From: Vulcanimicrobiota bacterium
GTDB lineage: Bacteria; Vulcanimicrobiota; Xenobia; Xenobiales; JADMJV01
Direction of reading: 5' to 3'
Length of the DNA stretch: 64,000 nt
NCBI GenBank assembly: GCA_019637395.1
Contig: JAHBVR010000013.1
Coordinates: forward strand, 229,553-293,552
Part shown: positions 1 through 8,702 of the stretch, piece after piece
How positions within the stretch are numbered: the first letter of the stretch is position 1
Layout of the letters: the number at the start of each line of letters is the position of its first letter
Program-made: the position numbers and the translations under genes
The notes under the pieces: model-generated
Databases searched by the model: none
What the model saw: only the letters and a program-made list of their open reading frames with translations
Told to the model about the DNA's origin: nothing

Positions 1-642
1 CAAAAACTCCCCCCCCGGTTTCAGCGAGCGATGCACTTCATCCAGGGCCAGTTTCCGATCTTCCAAAGTGGACGACACGAAGGGGGGATGACAGGAAGTC
101 AGGATCAAATCGCAGGAATTGGACTGCAACGGGAGAGCGTAGGTGTCTCCTTTCACGTTAAAAAACTGCTCCGCTCCCCCCGCCACCAAGAATTCGATTT
201 GCTTTTCCGCCAGCGGCTCCGAAAGATCCACGCCGATATATCGATTGCTTCCGTGGGCTAAAGTTTCAGCCACGGTGGTGGAAGTGGACGGCCCCAGCTC
301 GGCCACCGTGATTCCCTGCGTGTGCGTATAGCGCGTCTGGAGCATGGGTCCGATGAGTGTCTTTAGCTCAGAATTCGGCCCATCCCGCAGCTTCTCTTCG
401 GGAGTGGTGGATATGTGCTGTCGATGAAAAGCTTCGATTTCCGGCGTGACCACCCAGCGCTGGCTGGGAAAACCACCCAATTTCATTTGCGCAGGGCAGA
501 CCACATCGGCGATGGCGGCGGGTATCTCGGCCGACTCCCGGCCGAAAACCACGTAATGGTCGGTCGGCTCTTGGGGGGACGGCGCGGCGGCAGGCCGACG
601 GGTGGCGGAAGGACGATGAGTGGCTAGCGGTTGAATCTGCAC
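1..642 (-). CDS. Class I SAM-dependent methyltransferase, C-terminus outside window
   Basis: The minus-strand frame stays open from about position 708 to the left edge, so the gene is cut off there. The translation carries class I methyltransferase motifs: a glycine-poor motif I region (VAELGPSTSTTVAETL), an acidic motif II end (YIGVDLSEPL), a motif IV-like stretch (SCDLILTSCHPPF) and the post-motif ending LKPGGEFL, where the window ends. The substrate cannot be told. About 100 residues precede the fold and match nothing I recognise. The start is uncertain: GTG at 642 is used here, ATG at 486 is the first ATG, and neither has a clear ribosome binding site. The next gene on this strand lies about 95 bp upstream, so the two could be cotranscribed. 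Confidence 0.72.
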   Translation of the reverse strand, partial: MQIQPLATHRPSATRRPAAAPSPQEPTDHYVVFGRESAEIPAAIADVVCPAQMKLGGFPSQRWVVTPEIEAFHRQHISTTPEEKLRDGPNSELKTLIGPMLQTRYTHTQGITVAELGPSTSTTVAETLAHGSNRYIGVDLSEPLAEKQIEFLVAGGAEQFFNVKGDTYALPLQSNSCDLILTSCHPPFVSSTLEDRKLALDEVHRSLKPGGEFL

Positions 643-736
643 CTGACCACCATAGCGCCGATCCCTGACAGGTTTCTGAAACGATTTGTCAGCAAACTGC
701 GGCCCGATTTAAGCGGCTATTATCCCAGCGCGGCAT

Positions 737-2146
737 CTAGCTTCCCAAAATCCCTTCGAGCCAGTCGAAGACGACCTCGTTTCGATAATTGGGGGCCAGC
801 GGCGAGCAGTGAAAGCGGTAACCCTCACCAAATGTGAAGTAAGTTTTTGGTCCCGAGATTCCCGCATAGAGCACTCGGGCCTGATCCCCGTAGAAGACGT
901 CGTCTTCGTAAAACGTCACCAGATAGGGCGTGTCGATGCGCGCCATAAGCTCGGGGCTCAGGGTCAACGTCTGCACGGTGCGAGCCAGCGAGTAAAAATC
1001 GCTGGGCACTTTGCCCGCGCGCGCTTCAGCGCGGGCTTGCGCCGAGAAAATCGAGAAGCGCTTGGCCAATGTATAAGCCTCGAACGGACTCAGACTGGGC
1101 ACCACCTCGGTGTTCCAGATTCCGTTCACGGTTTTCGCATCTCCGGCCTCGGCAATGTCCCGCAGCTCCTGGGGAAACGCCAGCCAGACGTCGACCAGCC
1201 CGGAGTCGCTGACCACGGCCGCCAGGCGCTTCTCAAAGGCCGCGGCGCGCGCCACCAGAAGGCCGGCCATACTCCAGCCGGTCAAGGCAATTTTATCCGT
1301 ATCCACATCAGAGCGGGTGTGCAGGTAGTCCACCAGGGCGCCGATGACGGACTCCCAATCGGGACGAAAAGGAATACCCCTGACAAAAAAGGTCTCTCCC
1401 TGCCCCGGACCGTCATAGGCCAGCACATGGTAGCCCCGGTCCAACGCCGCCTGGATTCCGTAGGCATACAGATCGGAATTCTGGGCATCGCTGCCGTTGC
1501 TGATGATGACGACAGGACGCCGGCCACTGACTCCGGGTGCGGGAAAGAACCATCCGGGCAGGTCACTGCCTTCAAAAGGAATAGAGAGCCTCTCCCAGGC
1601 CGGGGAACTGAGCTCCGCGGCTTTGCTCCAGCAGGCGTTCATGGCCTGCCAGATCGACTCCTCGGCAGCGGGCGTGGCACTTCCCAAGACGGCAAAAAGC
1701 GCATGGCTGTAATATTTGGCGGCCCGTAACCAGCGGGCCCGGGCTGACACCCGGCGCGAGGTTGCGGCCAGACCCGCCAACTTCACCGCCAGGTCGCGGT
1801 AGCCACGAAAATACGCGTCAACCTCACCCCCTTCAGCGTGCGCCTTTTGCACCATCCACAAGACTTCGCCGACCTCGCTGCACAGGCCGGCGCTGCCCAC
1901 ACTCATGAAGGCTTCCTGGTTGAGCCCCGCATAGGCCGGAAAGAGCTCCAAATAGGGAGCCGGGAAAGATCTCGGCCCGGGACCGGGGGTTGGAGGCAGG
2001 GAGAGAGCTGGACCGGAGACGGGCTCGGCTGCAGCCGAGCCACATCCGGCCAGCAAGGCGCCGAACCCGGTCAGCAGAGTGGTGTTCAACAACTGACGCC
2101 GGCTCAGGCCGGCTGTGGCAGGAAAAAGAGTGGATTCTATAGACAT
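737..2146 (-). CDS. Tat-exported lipoprotein, alpha/beta hydrolase (serine esterase type)
   Basis: The 469-residue protein begins with a twin-arginine motif (SRRQLL), a hydrophobic stretch and a lipobox (LLAGC), so it is probably exported folded and lipid-anchored. The alpha/beta-hydrolase core shows the strand-turn DGPGQGETFF, the nucleophile elbow GWSMAG with Ser292, and a C-terminal histidine (RFHCS, His446) that fits the third triad residue. The layout, with an N-terminal helical lid before the hydrolase domain, resembles the FrsA/DUF1100-like and C-C bond hydrolase relatives of the superfamily. The substrate is unknown. It is divergent from the glycoside hydrolase gene across a 193-bp gap, which holds an inverted repeat close to this start. 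Confidence 0.85.
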   Translation of the reverse strand: MSIESTLFPATAGLSRRQLLNTTLLTGFGALLAGCGSAAAEPVSGPALSLPPTPGPGPRSFPAPYLELFPAYAGLNQEAFMSVGSAGLCSEVGEVLWMVQKAHAEGGEVDAYFRGYRDLAVKLAGLAATSRRVSARARWLRAAKYYSHALFAVLGSATPAAEESIWQAMNACWSKAAELSSPAWERLSIPFEGSDLPGWFFPAPGVSGRRPVVIISNGSDAQNSDLYAYGIQAALDRGYHVLAYDGPGQGETFFVRGIPFRPDWESVIGALVDYLHTRSDVDTDKIALTGWSMAGLLVARAAAFEKRLAAVVSDSGLVDVWLAFPQELRDIAEAGDAKTVNGIWNTEVVPSLSPFEAYTLAKRFSIFSAQARAEARAGKVPSDFYSLARTVQTLTLSPELMARIDTPYLVTFYEDDVFYGDQARVLYAGISGPKTYFTFGEGYRFHCSPLAPNYRNEVVFDWLEGILGS

Positions 2147-2164
2147 GGCCGCCGGTTCGTCTTA

Positions 2165-2182
2165 GCAAGAGTAAAATCTTGC
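2165..2182. promoter_or_regulatory. Perfect 6-bp inverted repeat upstream of the lipoprotein hydrolase
   Basis: GCAAGA and TCTTGC are separated by six bases (GTAAAA). The centre lies about 27 bp upstream of the hydrolase ATG at 2146, a position suited to a repressor operator or a small hairpin in the 5' leader. No regulator gene is adjacent, so the assignment rests on symmetry and position alone. Confidence 0.3.
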
Positions 2183-2339
2183 CCATCCTCAAGCCGATTC
2201 TTCGAACCCGATGGAACTTTTGCCGGGTCAAAACAAGTCATCTTCTGGCGCGCTCGCTCAAAAAGGCCACCCAAAAGGTATGCATTCGATGCTTCTTGAA
2301 GCGCGGGCGCCATACAATTACTGATGAAATGAGTATTCG

Positions 2340-4172
2340 ATGAGAAAAAAGACGGCTCTATTCGTGGGGACATTGGCCGCAGCTCTGGTTTATGGCTGCG
2401 GCTCGGGAAGCTCCAATGGCGGTGGGGGATTTTTGGGTAACTTTAACAACACGACCACTATCAGCGCCAGGACCCTGACGGTGACCGAACCTGGCGCCGT
2501 CACCATCAACGGAGAAACTGTCGATGCGCTGGAAGTAGAAGGATTTGACGCCACCGGCACCCGGGTCTTCGGTCCGGTGGTCGTGCCCTTTGCCAACTCG
2601 ATGTCGATTCCAGATCCGGGAGAAGCAACCCAGACGCTGGAACTCGATTATCTGCGCAATGAGAATTTTGCACTGGCCCGGGCCACGGTGCTTCGCTCCA
2701 AGGCCGGCTTTGCTCTGGACAATCCCACGGAAGTCGCCTTGGAAAAGCCGACCACCGGCTTTTCCATCGTACCGAATGGAGATGGCTTCAACGTGGTGCT
2801 TACCACCAGCGGGGATTCCACCGGCGGCAACACTCGGGCTCGGGTTTCGGGCAAAGTGGAGACGAAGAACATCACTTTTCGCGGAGCCTGTTATTCGCCG
2901 GCCCCTATTAACTTCCGAAACATTGATGCCCCGGCCATCGGCGATCTTTTTTGGGATAGCACCGCCAACACCAAAAACTGGAAGGCCCTGTGGGGCAGCG
3001 GCTTCTTGGAATACGATCCGAGTACCAAAGGGCGCGGCGACGTCGACAACATGCGGGCGATGGGCTTCAATTTTATCCGCACTTATTGCATGATCTCCCG
3101 CCAGCTCTTTACCATCAACGGGGGCAACTACATCCCCGGTCCGATCCCCTCCCCACCGGATGCCTTCCAGCACTTTACCCATACGGCATTTCTTGATGAA
3201 TGCTGGAACAACGGAGAAAACCCGGTCTACGTGATGGTTGGGATTCCCCTGCCCGCGACCGTACTTTACAAATATGGCAATGCTAGCGCTTCGGAGCGCG
3301 CGTATTGGGATCACATCGTGACGGAAGTCGTCAAGGACGTCAAAGACCATCCGGCCGTGATGGGCTTCACGCTCTTCAACGAGATCGACGAAAATACATC
3401 CGCCTGGCCCGGGGTGGACCAGGTTAATATCAGCGGCGGAGTTGCCGATGCCAATTCCGACTACTACTACGGGACTCTACAGAACTACGCCAAAATCATT
3501 CACGATCTGACCGGCCGGGATGCCAACAACCGCAAACTGGTCGGCTGGGCTGCCCATGAAAGCCGGCCTTTCGCCCACTACGGCTCGACCGTTCCGGCCG
3601 GCAACCCCTATTTCACCCAACTGGCCGACATCGACTTCTACGGAGTAAACGTCTATCAAGGCACCAACTTCAATGACACCTTGAGCCGCACTCAGGAAGG
3701 CGCACTGGGTAAACTGACGGGTAGCAACCGCAAGCCTATCATCATGACCGAGGTCGGCTGGGCAGCCAGCGGCCACGACTCCAACGACCTCATTTACGAG
3801 GACGCCGAGACCCGCAGGTTGGCGGCCGACGCTATCACGCGGATGATTCCTCAGTTGACGGTCGACCCGCTGGTGATCGGCATCGCCTACTTTGAGTACA
3901 GCGACGAATGGTGGAAGCAGCCCCCCTACCTGGCCACCGAATGGAACGGCATCGGCCCGGTGGGTGGCGCACCCATCGATTCGGCCATGCCTAATCGCTA
4001 TCACGACCAGGAAGCCTTCGGACTGTTTTCTACCCGTCTGGGCGCGGGACGTACCAGCCCCAGTCAGGACCCCTATCAAAACAACCGCCCGGTCACCCCG
4101 GTCGACCCCTACATCGAGCGTAGCGAGTTGACGCGGGCGCTGATCGACGCCTATAAAACCCACCTGCGCTAG
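2340..4172 (+). CDS. Secreted lipoprotein glycoside hydrolase, TIM-barrel (GH2/GH5-like clan A)
   Basis: The 610-residue protein has a lipoprotein signal ending LVYGC, then a Gly/Ser/Asn linker. A beta-rich region runs to about residue 175, followed by a TIM barrel. The clan GH-A pattern is clear: the acid/base glutamate lies in the motif FNEIDE (Glu348) at the end of strand 4, and the nucleophile in IIMTEVGW (Glu471). Tyrosine- and tryptophan-rich loops (YFEYSDEWW) fit a carbohydrate cleft. It should act on a beta-linked polysaccharide at the cell surface, but the exact substrate cannot be read. The gene is followed four bases after its stop by a palindromic repeat that also occurs behind the Vgb-like gene at 26.96 kb. 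Confidence 0.8.
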   Translation: MRKKTALFVGTLAAALVYGCGSGSSNGGGGFLGNFNNTTTISARTLTVTEPGAVTINGETVDALEVEGFDATGTRVFGPVVVPFANSMSIPDPGEATQTLELDYLRNENFALARATVLRSKAGFALDNPTEVALEKPTTGFSIVPNGDGFNVVLTTSGDSTGGNTRARVSGKVETKNITFRGACYSPAPINFRNIDAPAIGDLFWDSTANTKNWKALWGSGFLEYDPSTKGRGDVDNMRAMGFNFIRTYCMISRQLFTINGGNYIPGPIPSPPDAFQHFTHTAFLDECWNNGENPVYVMVGIPLPATVLYKYGNASASERAYWDHIVTEVVKDVKDHPAVMGFTLFNEIDENTSAWPGVDQVNISGGVADANSDYYYGTLQNYAKIIHDLTGRDANNRKLVGWAAHESRPFAHYGSTVPAGNPYFTQLADIDFYGVNVYQGTNFNDTLSRTQEGALGKLTGSNRKPIIMTEVGWAASGHDSNDLIYEDAETRRLAADAITRMIPQLTVDPLVIGIAYFEYSDEWWKQPPYLATEWNGIGPVGGAPIDSAMPNRYHDQEAFGLFSTRLGAGRTSPSQDPYQNNRPVTPVDPYIERSELTRALIDAYKTHLR

Positions 4173-4175
4173 CTA

Positions 4176-4238
4176 GCTGCTGAACAACTCGGCGAAGCCG
4201 GGTTGTTCAGTCAGCGACGATCAACAGGTTGTGCCAGG
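4176..4238 (+). repeat. 63-nt dispersed palindromic repeat, copy 1 (terminator-like hairpin)
   Basis: Right after the glycoside hydrolase stop, 4180-4210 form a 14-bp hairpin with a GAA loop and one G-T pair, followed by 28 further bases. The full 63 nt recur in inverted orientation at 26895-26957 with about five differences. The second copy likewise starts three bases after a stop codon, in the same orientation relative to its gene. It looks like a REP-type element placed as a 3' end or terminator. No run of T follows, so intrinsic termination is not certain. Confidence 0.7.
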
Positions 4239-4313
4239 ATCCTTACAAGGCGGGCGGCGGACCGATGATGCCCTGAAGGAAGGCTTTTCAGTGGTAGAAG
4301 GGAATCTCTAGGG

Positions 4314-4757
4314 GTGCGCAGGCGGGCCTATACCCTTGCCGAGGTCGTCATGGCAATGGCTTTGTTATTGCTGGTTCTGACCTTTCTAGCCGGACTGTTT
4401 TTGCATCTCTTCGTCGCCTCCAACAAGAGCCTGGACTCGAGCATCGCGCTGGAAATTGCCGACTCCGTTCTCAATCAGGCCGCCGATTCCGATCCGGCCA
4501 GTTGGGCCGCGATAGCCGAGACGCAGGCGATCTACAATCACGATCCGCGCACCCCCACCGAGTTCCGAACGGAGCTATCTTTTCCCGGCACTCCCACCCT
4601 CGAGCACGACATGGGACAGATTTACGAGGTCAGCGTGGAAGTCTACTGGATGAGCGACCAACCTTCCCGCACGCGCCAGCAGTATGGCCGGCAATCGGTG
4701 AAACTCACCAAGGCGATCTACGTAAGCAATATGCGGATAGCCGCCCCGCCCCCGTGA
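4314..4757 (+). CDS. Type IV pilin-like / minor pseudopilin (PilV/GspI-like)
   Basis: The 147-residue protein has a short positive leader (RRRA), then the pilin signature YTLAEV with glutamate at mature position 5 and a long hydrophobic helix (MALLLLVLTFLAGLFL). The residue before the presumed cleavage point is Ala rather than the usual Gly, which prepilin peptidases sometimes accept. The start is GTG at 4314, preceded by GAAGGGA. It is the first of three tightly linked genes and its stop overlaps the next start. It is likely a minor component of a type IV pilus or type II-like pseudopilus. Confidence 0.75.
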   Translation: MRRRAYTLAEVVMAMALLLLVLTFLAGLFLHLFVASNKSLDSSIALEIADSVLNQAADSDPASWAAIAETQAIYNHDPRTPTEFRTELSFPGTPTLEHDMGQIYEVSVEVYWMSDQPSRTRQQYGRQSVKLTKAIYVSNMRIAAPPP

Positions 4758-5452
4758 TTCAAAGCAAGCGCGGCTTCAGCATGGCTGAACTCATGGTTGC
4801 GAGTTTTTGTCTGGCTCTGATTTCAGCAGCAGTCTTTGTTATCTTTAGAGTATGCGCCAGCAACTTTCGAGTTGGTCTTACCCGCCAGGGTCTGCAGAGT
4901 CAGATCATGATTTTTTCCGCGCGCTTTTCCATGGATGCGCGCCAAAGCAGCATCTATGCCGCCTCGGTCAACCCGCGTACCTGCACGGTGGACCTGGACC
5001 CGGGCCAATCTTCGGAGACCATCACGGTCCATCGCGATGCTCTCTGCCTGGCCGCGCTACGAGATCCCAAGGCGCCATCCAGCTACCAGGCCGGTACCGG
5101 CCTGCCGCTGTGGGACAGCTACTGGATCTATGCTCCCACCCCCGACAGCCCCACCGGCCGTCTGCTCCGCTATCGTGTGGATGTTCCGGCCAATCCCGCC
5201 CAACGCCCCTTCGAGGACTTCCAGAACTTTCCGGGTGCGTTTTTCACTCCCCCAACGGGCAATCGCAACATCCAGGTGCTGGCTCACGGCCTCTACAAGC
5301 TGGAAGCTTCGATCGATCAGGCCAACCAACAAGTAGTGGTTCGCGTCGGGTTTCGCGGCGAACAGGGGCGCACCCAGAACGGCCGCACTCTGGCCGAAGT
5401 GGCTGAGACTTTATTTCGAATCAAACCAGAAAACAGTTGGCCCAGAATGTAA
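4754..5452 (+). CDS. Type IV pilin-like / pseudopilin (PilW/GspJ-like)
   Basis: The start is GTG at 4754, which overlaps the previous stop (GTGA). The reading frame continues open upstream, but the sequence from this GTG begins with a basic leader and a canonical prepilin site G-FSMAELM, so the longer frame is not used. The hydrophobic N-terminal helix is followed by a roughly 190-residue periplasmic domain with two closely spaced Cys. Length (232 aa) and position after a PilV-like gene fit a PilW/GspJ-type minor pilin. Translational coupling is likely. Confidence 0.78.
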   Translation: MIQSKRGFSMAELMVASFCLALISAAVFVIFRVCASNFRVGLTRQGLQSQIMIFSARFSMDARQSSIYAASVNPRTCTVDLDPGQSSETITVHRDALCLAALRDPKAPSSYQAGTGLPLWDSYWIYAPTPDSPTGRLLRYRVDVPANPAQRPFEDFQNFPGAFFTPPTGNRNIQVLAHGLYKLEASIDQANQQVVVRVGFRGEQGRTQNGRTLAEVAETLFRIKPENSWPRM

Positions 5453-5467
5453 TGGAGGTGCTCTCAA

Positions 5468-7123
5468 ATGCGTAGAAAGCGGCGGTTCGGTGTAGCTCTA
5501 TTCATCGTGCTACTGACGACCCTGATGCTGACGATGATGGTTGGCGCCTTTTTTGGGGTCAATCAGAGCAATTTCGCCATACTCGGTTCGACCTTTCGAC
5601 GAAAAGAGGCTCTGCTGGCTGCCGAGACCGGTTTGAACTATGTGCGCTTTCAGCTGGAGAAAGACCAGACCTGGGGAGTGACTGAAATCCCGGGGTTTCG
5701 CGAGCGACTGGGCGGGCTGTGTGTGATCAGCGCGCCCGGGGGCGGCACCACCGTGCGGGGTGAATTCTCCGACGGCCGCGTCTTTGAGGCCGAAATCCAG
5801 AATCGTCTGGCGCAGCCGGCATCCGCTCTGGTCCCCGCCGATGCGGTTCGGGTGGTGTGCAAGGGCAGCAGCGGAGGATTCCGGACCACCCTGGCCGTGG
5901 TCTTCAAGGGAGAGCCGATTTACGATGCGGCCGCCAGCACCAATGGCAAGATCGATATGACCGAAAACACCAACTGGGAAATCCACAGCAAGGATCCCAT
6001 CCGCAACTGGGTTCGCTCCAACGATGAGATATACACCCCCGACGTGCTCAATGATCCGACCAACCACCGCATGAAGTTTATCAGCGACGTCTCCAGTCCC
6101 GTCAGTGGAGTGTTGTGGTCACGCAAGGACATTTATTCCGGTATGAGCGAGCGAGTTGAAGGCGTTCGGCTGGGAGAAATGAGTTCGAATATCAAGGGGG
6201 TGCTGGCGCCGCGCTCCACCGTCAACAACAACCTCTATGATCTACAACTGAGCGATCTGAAGGTACCTGACAATACCACCATCGTGAATGTTCCCCCAGG
6301 GCGTTATGTCGTGACCGAAGCGACCGCGGTGCCCATCAACCGAGAAGGTTTTATCTTTACTCGCGATGTGGACCAGCCTCCCGTGCCGATCCGGACTTTG
6401 ACCTACTACCCGGCCGGCGGCGGCACGCCCACCGTCTATTACCCGCAGAGCGAACTGATCCGAGTGCGAGGTTCGGCCGGCGTGCATCCCCCCACGAATG
6501 GAACCGAGGTATCGGGTAACGTGGTCAACCCTGGCGGAATTCCCGGTTTTACCTACAACTTCGACACCGAGAAGTTCGAATTTTCGGGGAGCAAACAATA
6601 CAAAGTAGACGGCGATTTTGCCACCGGCTACGAAGCCCCCTCGGGTGGTCGCGGGATGGTCGAAGTCAATCCTGATATCATCTTTTCTTCCGGCTCCTCG
6701 AGCGGTCCGCCGACCTTTGTCAATGTGACCGGTAATTTCGACGTGACCGGCACGGTGACCGGACGCGGCGCCGTAGCCACCACCGGGGACATCCGCATGA
6801 AAGCCGAAGCCAATCTGGCCGCCTCCACCAGCGATCCTCTGGTTCTCTATTCGGCCGGCAGCGTCAACATTGACGCCAGCGGCAAAGACAACATCCGGTT
6901 TACAGGACTGGTGTACGCCCAGAATCAGTTCAACGTCACCAGCAGCACCCGCATCTCCTCGGTCAACATTACCGGCTCGCTGGTGGCCCGCAACGGCGGA
7001 ATCAAAATGAATTTGGCCGACAGCGTGTTCCTCACCTATGATCAGGCCTATCTCGAACAACTCACCAAAGGATTACCCAACGGACGCCGCCGCTTAAAAC
7101 AAATGTCCTGGCACGTGGAATAA
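5468..7123 (+). CDS. PilX-like pilus assembly protein with large beta-helical passenger
   Basis: The 551-residue protein starts with a basic cap and a hydrophobic helix (VALFIVLLTTLMLTMMVG), then a PilX-type segment where many residues align with AAETGLNYVR. About 480 residues of Gly/Asn/Thr/Ser-rich, beta-repetitive sequence follow, reminiscent of the right-handed beta-solenoid passengers found in PilX-like or bactofilin-like proteins. A strong ribosome binding site (GGAGGTG) precedes the ATG. The gene follows the two pilin genes by 15 bp, so all three form an operon for pilus tip or pseudopilus proteins. No ATPase or secretin gene is nearby. Confidence 0.7.
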   Translation: MRRKRRFGVALFIVLLTTLMLTMMVGAFFGVNQSNFAILGSTFRRKEALLAAETGLNYVRFQLEKDQTWGVTEIPGFRERLGGLCVISAPGGGTTVRGEFSDGRVFEAEIQNRLAQPASALVPADAVRVVCKGSSGGFRTTLAVVFKGEPIYDAAASTNGKIDMTENTNWEIHSKDPIRNWVRSNDEIYTPDVLNDPTNHRMKFISDVSSPVSGVLWSRKDIYSGMSERVEGVRLGEMSSNIKGVLAPRSTVNNNLYDLQLSDLKVPDNTTIVNVPPGRYVVTEATAVPINREGFIFTRDVDQPPVPIRTLTYYPAGGGTPTVYYPQSELIRVRGSAGVHPPTNGTEVSGNVVNPGGIPGFTYNFDTEKFEFSGSKQYKVDGDFATGYEAPSGGRGMVEVNPDIIFSSGSSSGPPTFVNVTGNFDVTGTVTGRGAVATTGDIRMKAEANLAASTSDPLVLYSAGSVNIDASGKDNIRFTGLVYAQNQFNVTSSTRISSVNITGSLVARNGGIKMNLADSVFLTYDQAYLEQLTKGLPNGRRRLKQMSWHVE

Positions 7124-7142
7124 CCGATCTCGATTGAGACGC

Positions 7143-7155
7143 AGACCTCCGGTCT
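7143..7155. terminator. Short hairpin between convergent genes
   Basis: AGACC and GGTCT flank a three-base loop in the 32-bp gap between the convergent pilus operon and the phosphatase gene. It could help end transcripts in either direction. The stem is only 5 bp and there is no T-run, so this is weak. Confidence 0.25.
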
Positions 7156-8211
7156 CTAGACGGTCTGCTCAGGTTTGCGAATCAGGGCCAGGGCACAGAT
7201 GTCGTCGCGGGCGGTCTCGACATCACTGAAATGGTCGATGGCGGCTAACAAGTCATGGATGATGCGCTGCGAGCAGGGATAGGGGGGCCGGGCCACAGCG
7301 GCCACTCCTTCTTCCCCGAAGGTGTCTCCGGCGCGAGTGCGCAGGTCGAGTACGCCATCGCTGACAAGCAGCAATGCCTGGCCTGGTTCCAGCGGCACCT
7401 GCTGAACGCGAAACTCCTGGTCGGGAAAGAGACCGAGCGGCAGGTCCGGTTCCTCCAGCTTCTCCAATCGATGGCCGCGCAACACGAATTGAGGGCTCTG
7501 ACCGCAGAGAATCAAGTCCACGCTGCCGTCGCCGTGACAGCGCCCGAAAGTGGCGGCCACATAGCGCTCGGCCCCGGTATTTTCATAGAGCAAATTAGAC
7601 AGGTGGGAGATCTCCGAGGCGAAATCCTGGTCATAGGAAGCGGAGGCTCTCCAGAGGGCACGACATTCCGAAACCAGCAAGGTGGAATCCAGGCCGTGGC
7701 CGACCGCATCCGCCAGCAGAAAACGCACGTTTCGTTGGCCGGCGGTGTAAGAATACAGATCGCCTCCTAGATGCAGAGCCGGGCGCAAACATCCGGTGAT
7801 TTCCCAGCCGTTAAAGCCGAGCTTCCCCTTAGGCAGACTCTCTTCCAGAATGCGCCGAGCCACGCGCAGGGCCTCGACCAACTCCTGGCGCTGCTGGGAA
7901 GCCTGGCGCAAACGATTATGGACGATGGACCAGCTCACCAAGCGCAGGAAAAGTTGATCCAGGGGGCGATCGGAGGGGGCCTCACCGACGCCGAAACGGA
8001 CATAGGCAACCACCTCGCCGCCACTCGCGTCCAGCACCGGTATCCCGTCTCTCTGAATCGAGTCCGAATCGGCTAAAGCAATCTCGATGGGAGCGCCATA
8101 GAGCCGATAGCCCGCCTTCTCCAAGGTACGGCAGGCCGCCGCCAGATCCTCCAGGTCGAGAACTTCCTCCCAAGTTCGGAGGAGCAACTCCAGTGCCGGT
8201 TCCTGATTCAT
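7156..8211 (-). CDS. SpoIIE/PPM-family serine phosphatase
   Basis: The C-terminal 220 residues match the SpoIIE/PP2C fold: metal-binding LGGDLYSY, ADAVGHG, LVSDGVLDL and the last motif ARDDICALAL all carry the expected aspartates. The N-terminal 120 residues look like a small sensor module, with a helical linker (QQRQELVEALRVARRIL) before the phosphatase. Such proteins usually reverse phosphorylation of an anti-sigma antagonist or act as response outputs, but no anti-sigma or antagonist gene is adjacent. The ATG at 8211 is preferred to a TTG at 8220. Confidence 0.85.
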   Translation of the reverse strand: MNQEPALELLLRTWEEVLDLEDLAAACRTLEKAGYRLYGAPIEIALADSDSIQRDGIPVLDASGGEVVAYVRFGVGEAPSDRPLDQLFLRLVSWSIVHNRLRQASQQRQELVEALRVARRILEESLPKGKLGFNGWEITGCLRPALHLGGDLYSYTAGQRNVRFLLADAVGHGLDSTLLVSECRALWRASASYDQDFASEISHLSNLLYENTGAERYVAATFGRCHGDGSVDLILCGQSPQFVLRGHRLEKLEEPDLPLGLFPDQEFRVQQVPLEPGQALLLVSDGVLDLRTRAGDTFGEEGVAAVARPPYPCSQRIIHDLLAAIDHFSDVETARDDICALALIRKPEQTV

Positions 8212-8275
8212 GACACTCAAGTTTAACTCAATACCAAGAGAGTCGGGCAGGGACGGAGATCCTGACCGGCCAGGC

Positions 8276-8674
8276 CTACAAGCCGGAATACTGTTCCTGG
8301 CTGACTTGCTCCAGCCAGTCCACCGGCTTCCCGTCCAGGGCTTCCTGCACGGCGATGTGAGTCATGGCGGTGGTTTCGGTGGCGCCGTGCCAATGCTTTT
8401 CTCCAGGAGGAAACCAGATGACATCGCCGGGACGAATCTCCTCACGGGGTCCTCCCCAGCGCTGAGCCCAACCGCAGCCGGACATCACGATCAGCGTCTG
8501 GCCCAGCGGGTGGGTATGCCAGGCCGTGCGCGCTCCCGGTTCAAAGCTGACCCGGGCGGCCTGCACGCGGGCCGGCTCTTCGCTTTTGATGAGCGGATCG
8601 ATCCGCACGCTGCCGCTGAAGTATTGCGCCGGTCCTTGAGTAGAAGGCTGCGAGCCGGCCCGTTTGATTTCCAT
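8276..8674 (-). CDS. Small cupin-domain protein
   Basis: The 132-residue single-domain protein shows both cupin motifs: [10 protein letters not shown] with two His plus a later Glu/Gln position, and [10 protein letters not shown] with the fourth ligand. It belongs to the short cupins often found beside LysR regulators and carboxymuconolactone decarboxylase-type genes. Its function is probably a metal-bound enzyme or binding protein. It lies 28 bp downstream of the LysR gene on the same strand, so the two are likely one transcript. Confidence 0.85.
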   Translation of the reverse strand: MEIKRAGSQPSTQGPAQYFSGSVRIDPLIKSEEPARVQAARVSFEPGARTAWHTHPLGQTLIVMSGCGWAQRWGGPREEIRPGDVIWFPPGEKHWHGATETTAMTHIAVQEALDGKPVDWLEQVSQEQYSGL

Positions 8675-8702
8675 AAAAGTATCCTTTTCGTTACTGCCGC
8701 TT

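Noticed and set aside
2200-2225. A T-loop-like TTCGAACCC string near 2207.
   Set aside because: No acceptor, D-arm or anticodon stem can be built around it, so it is not a tRNA.
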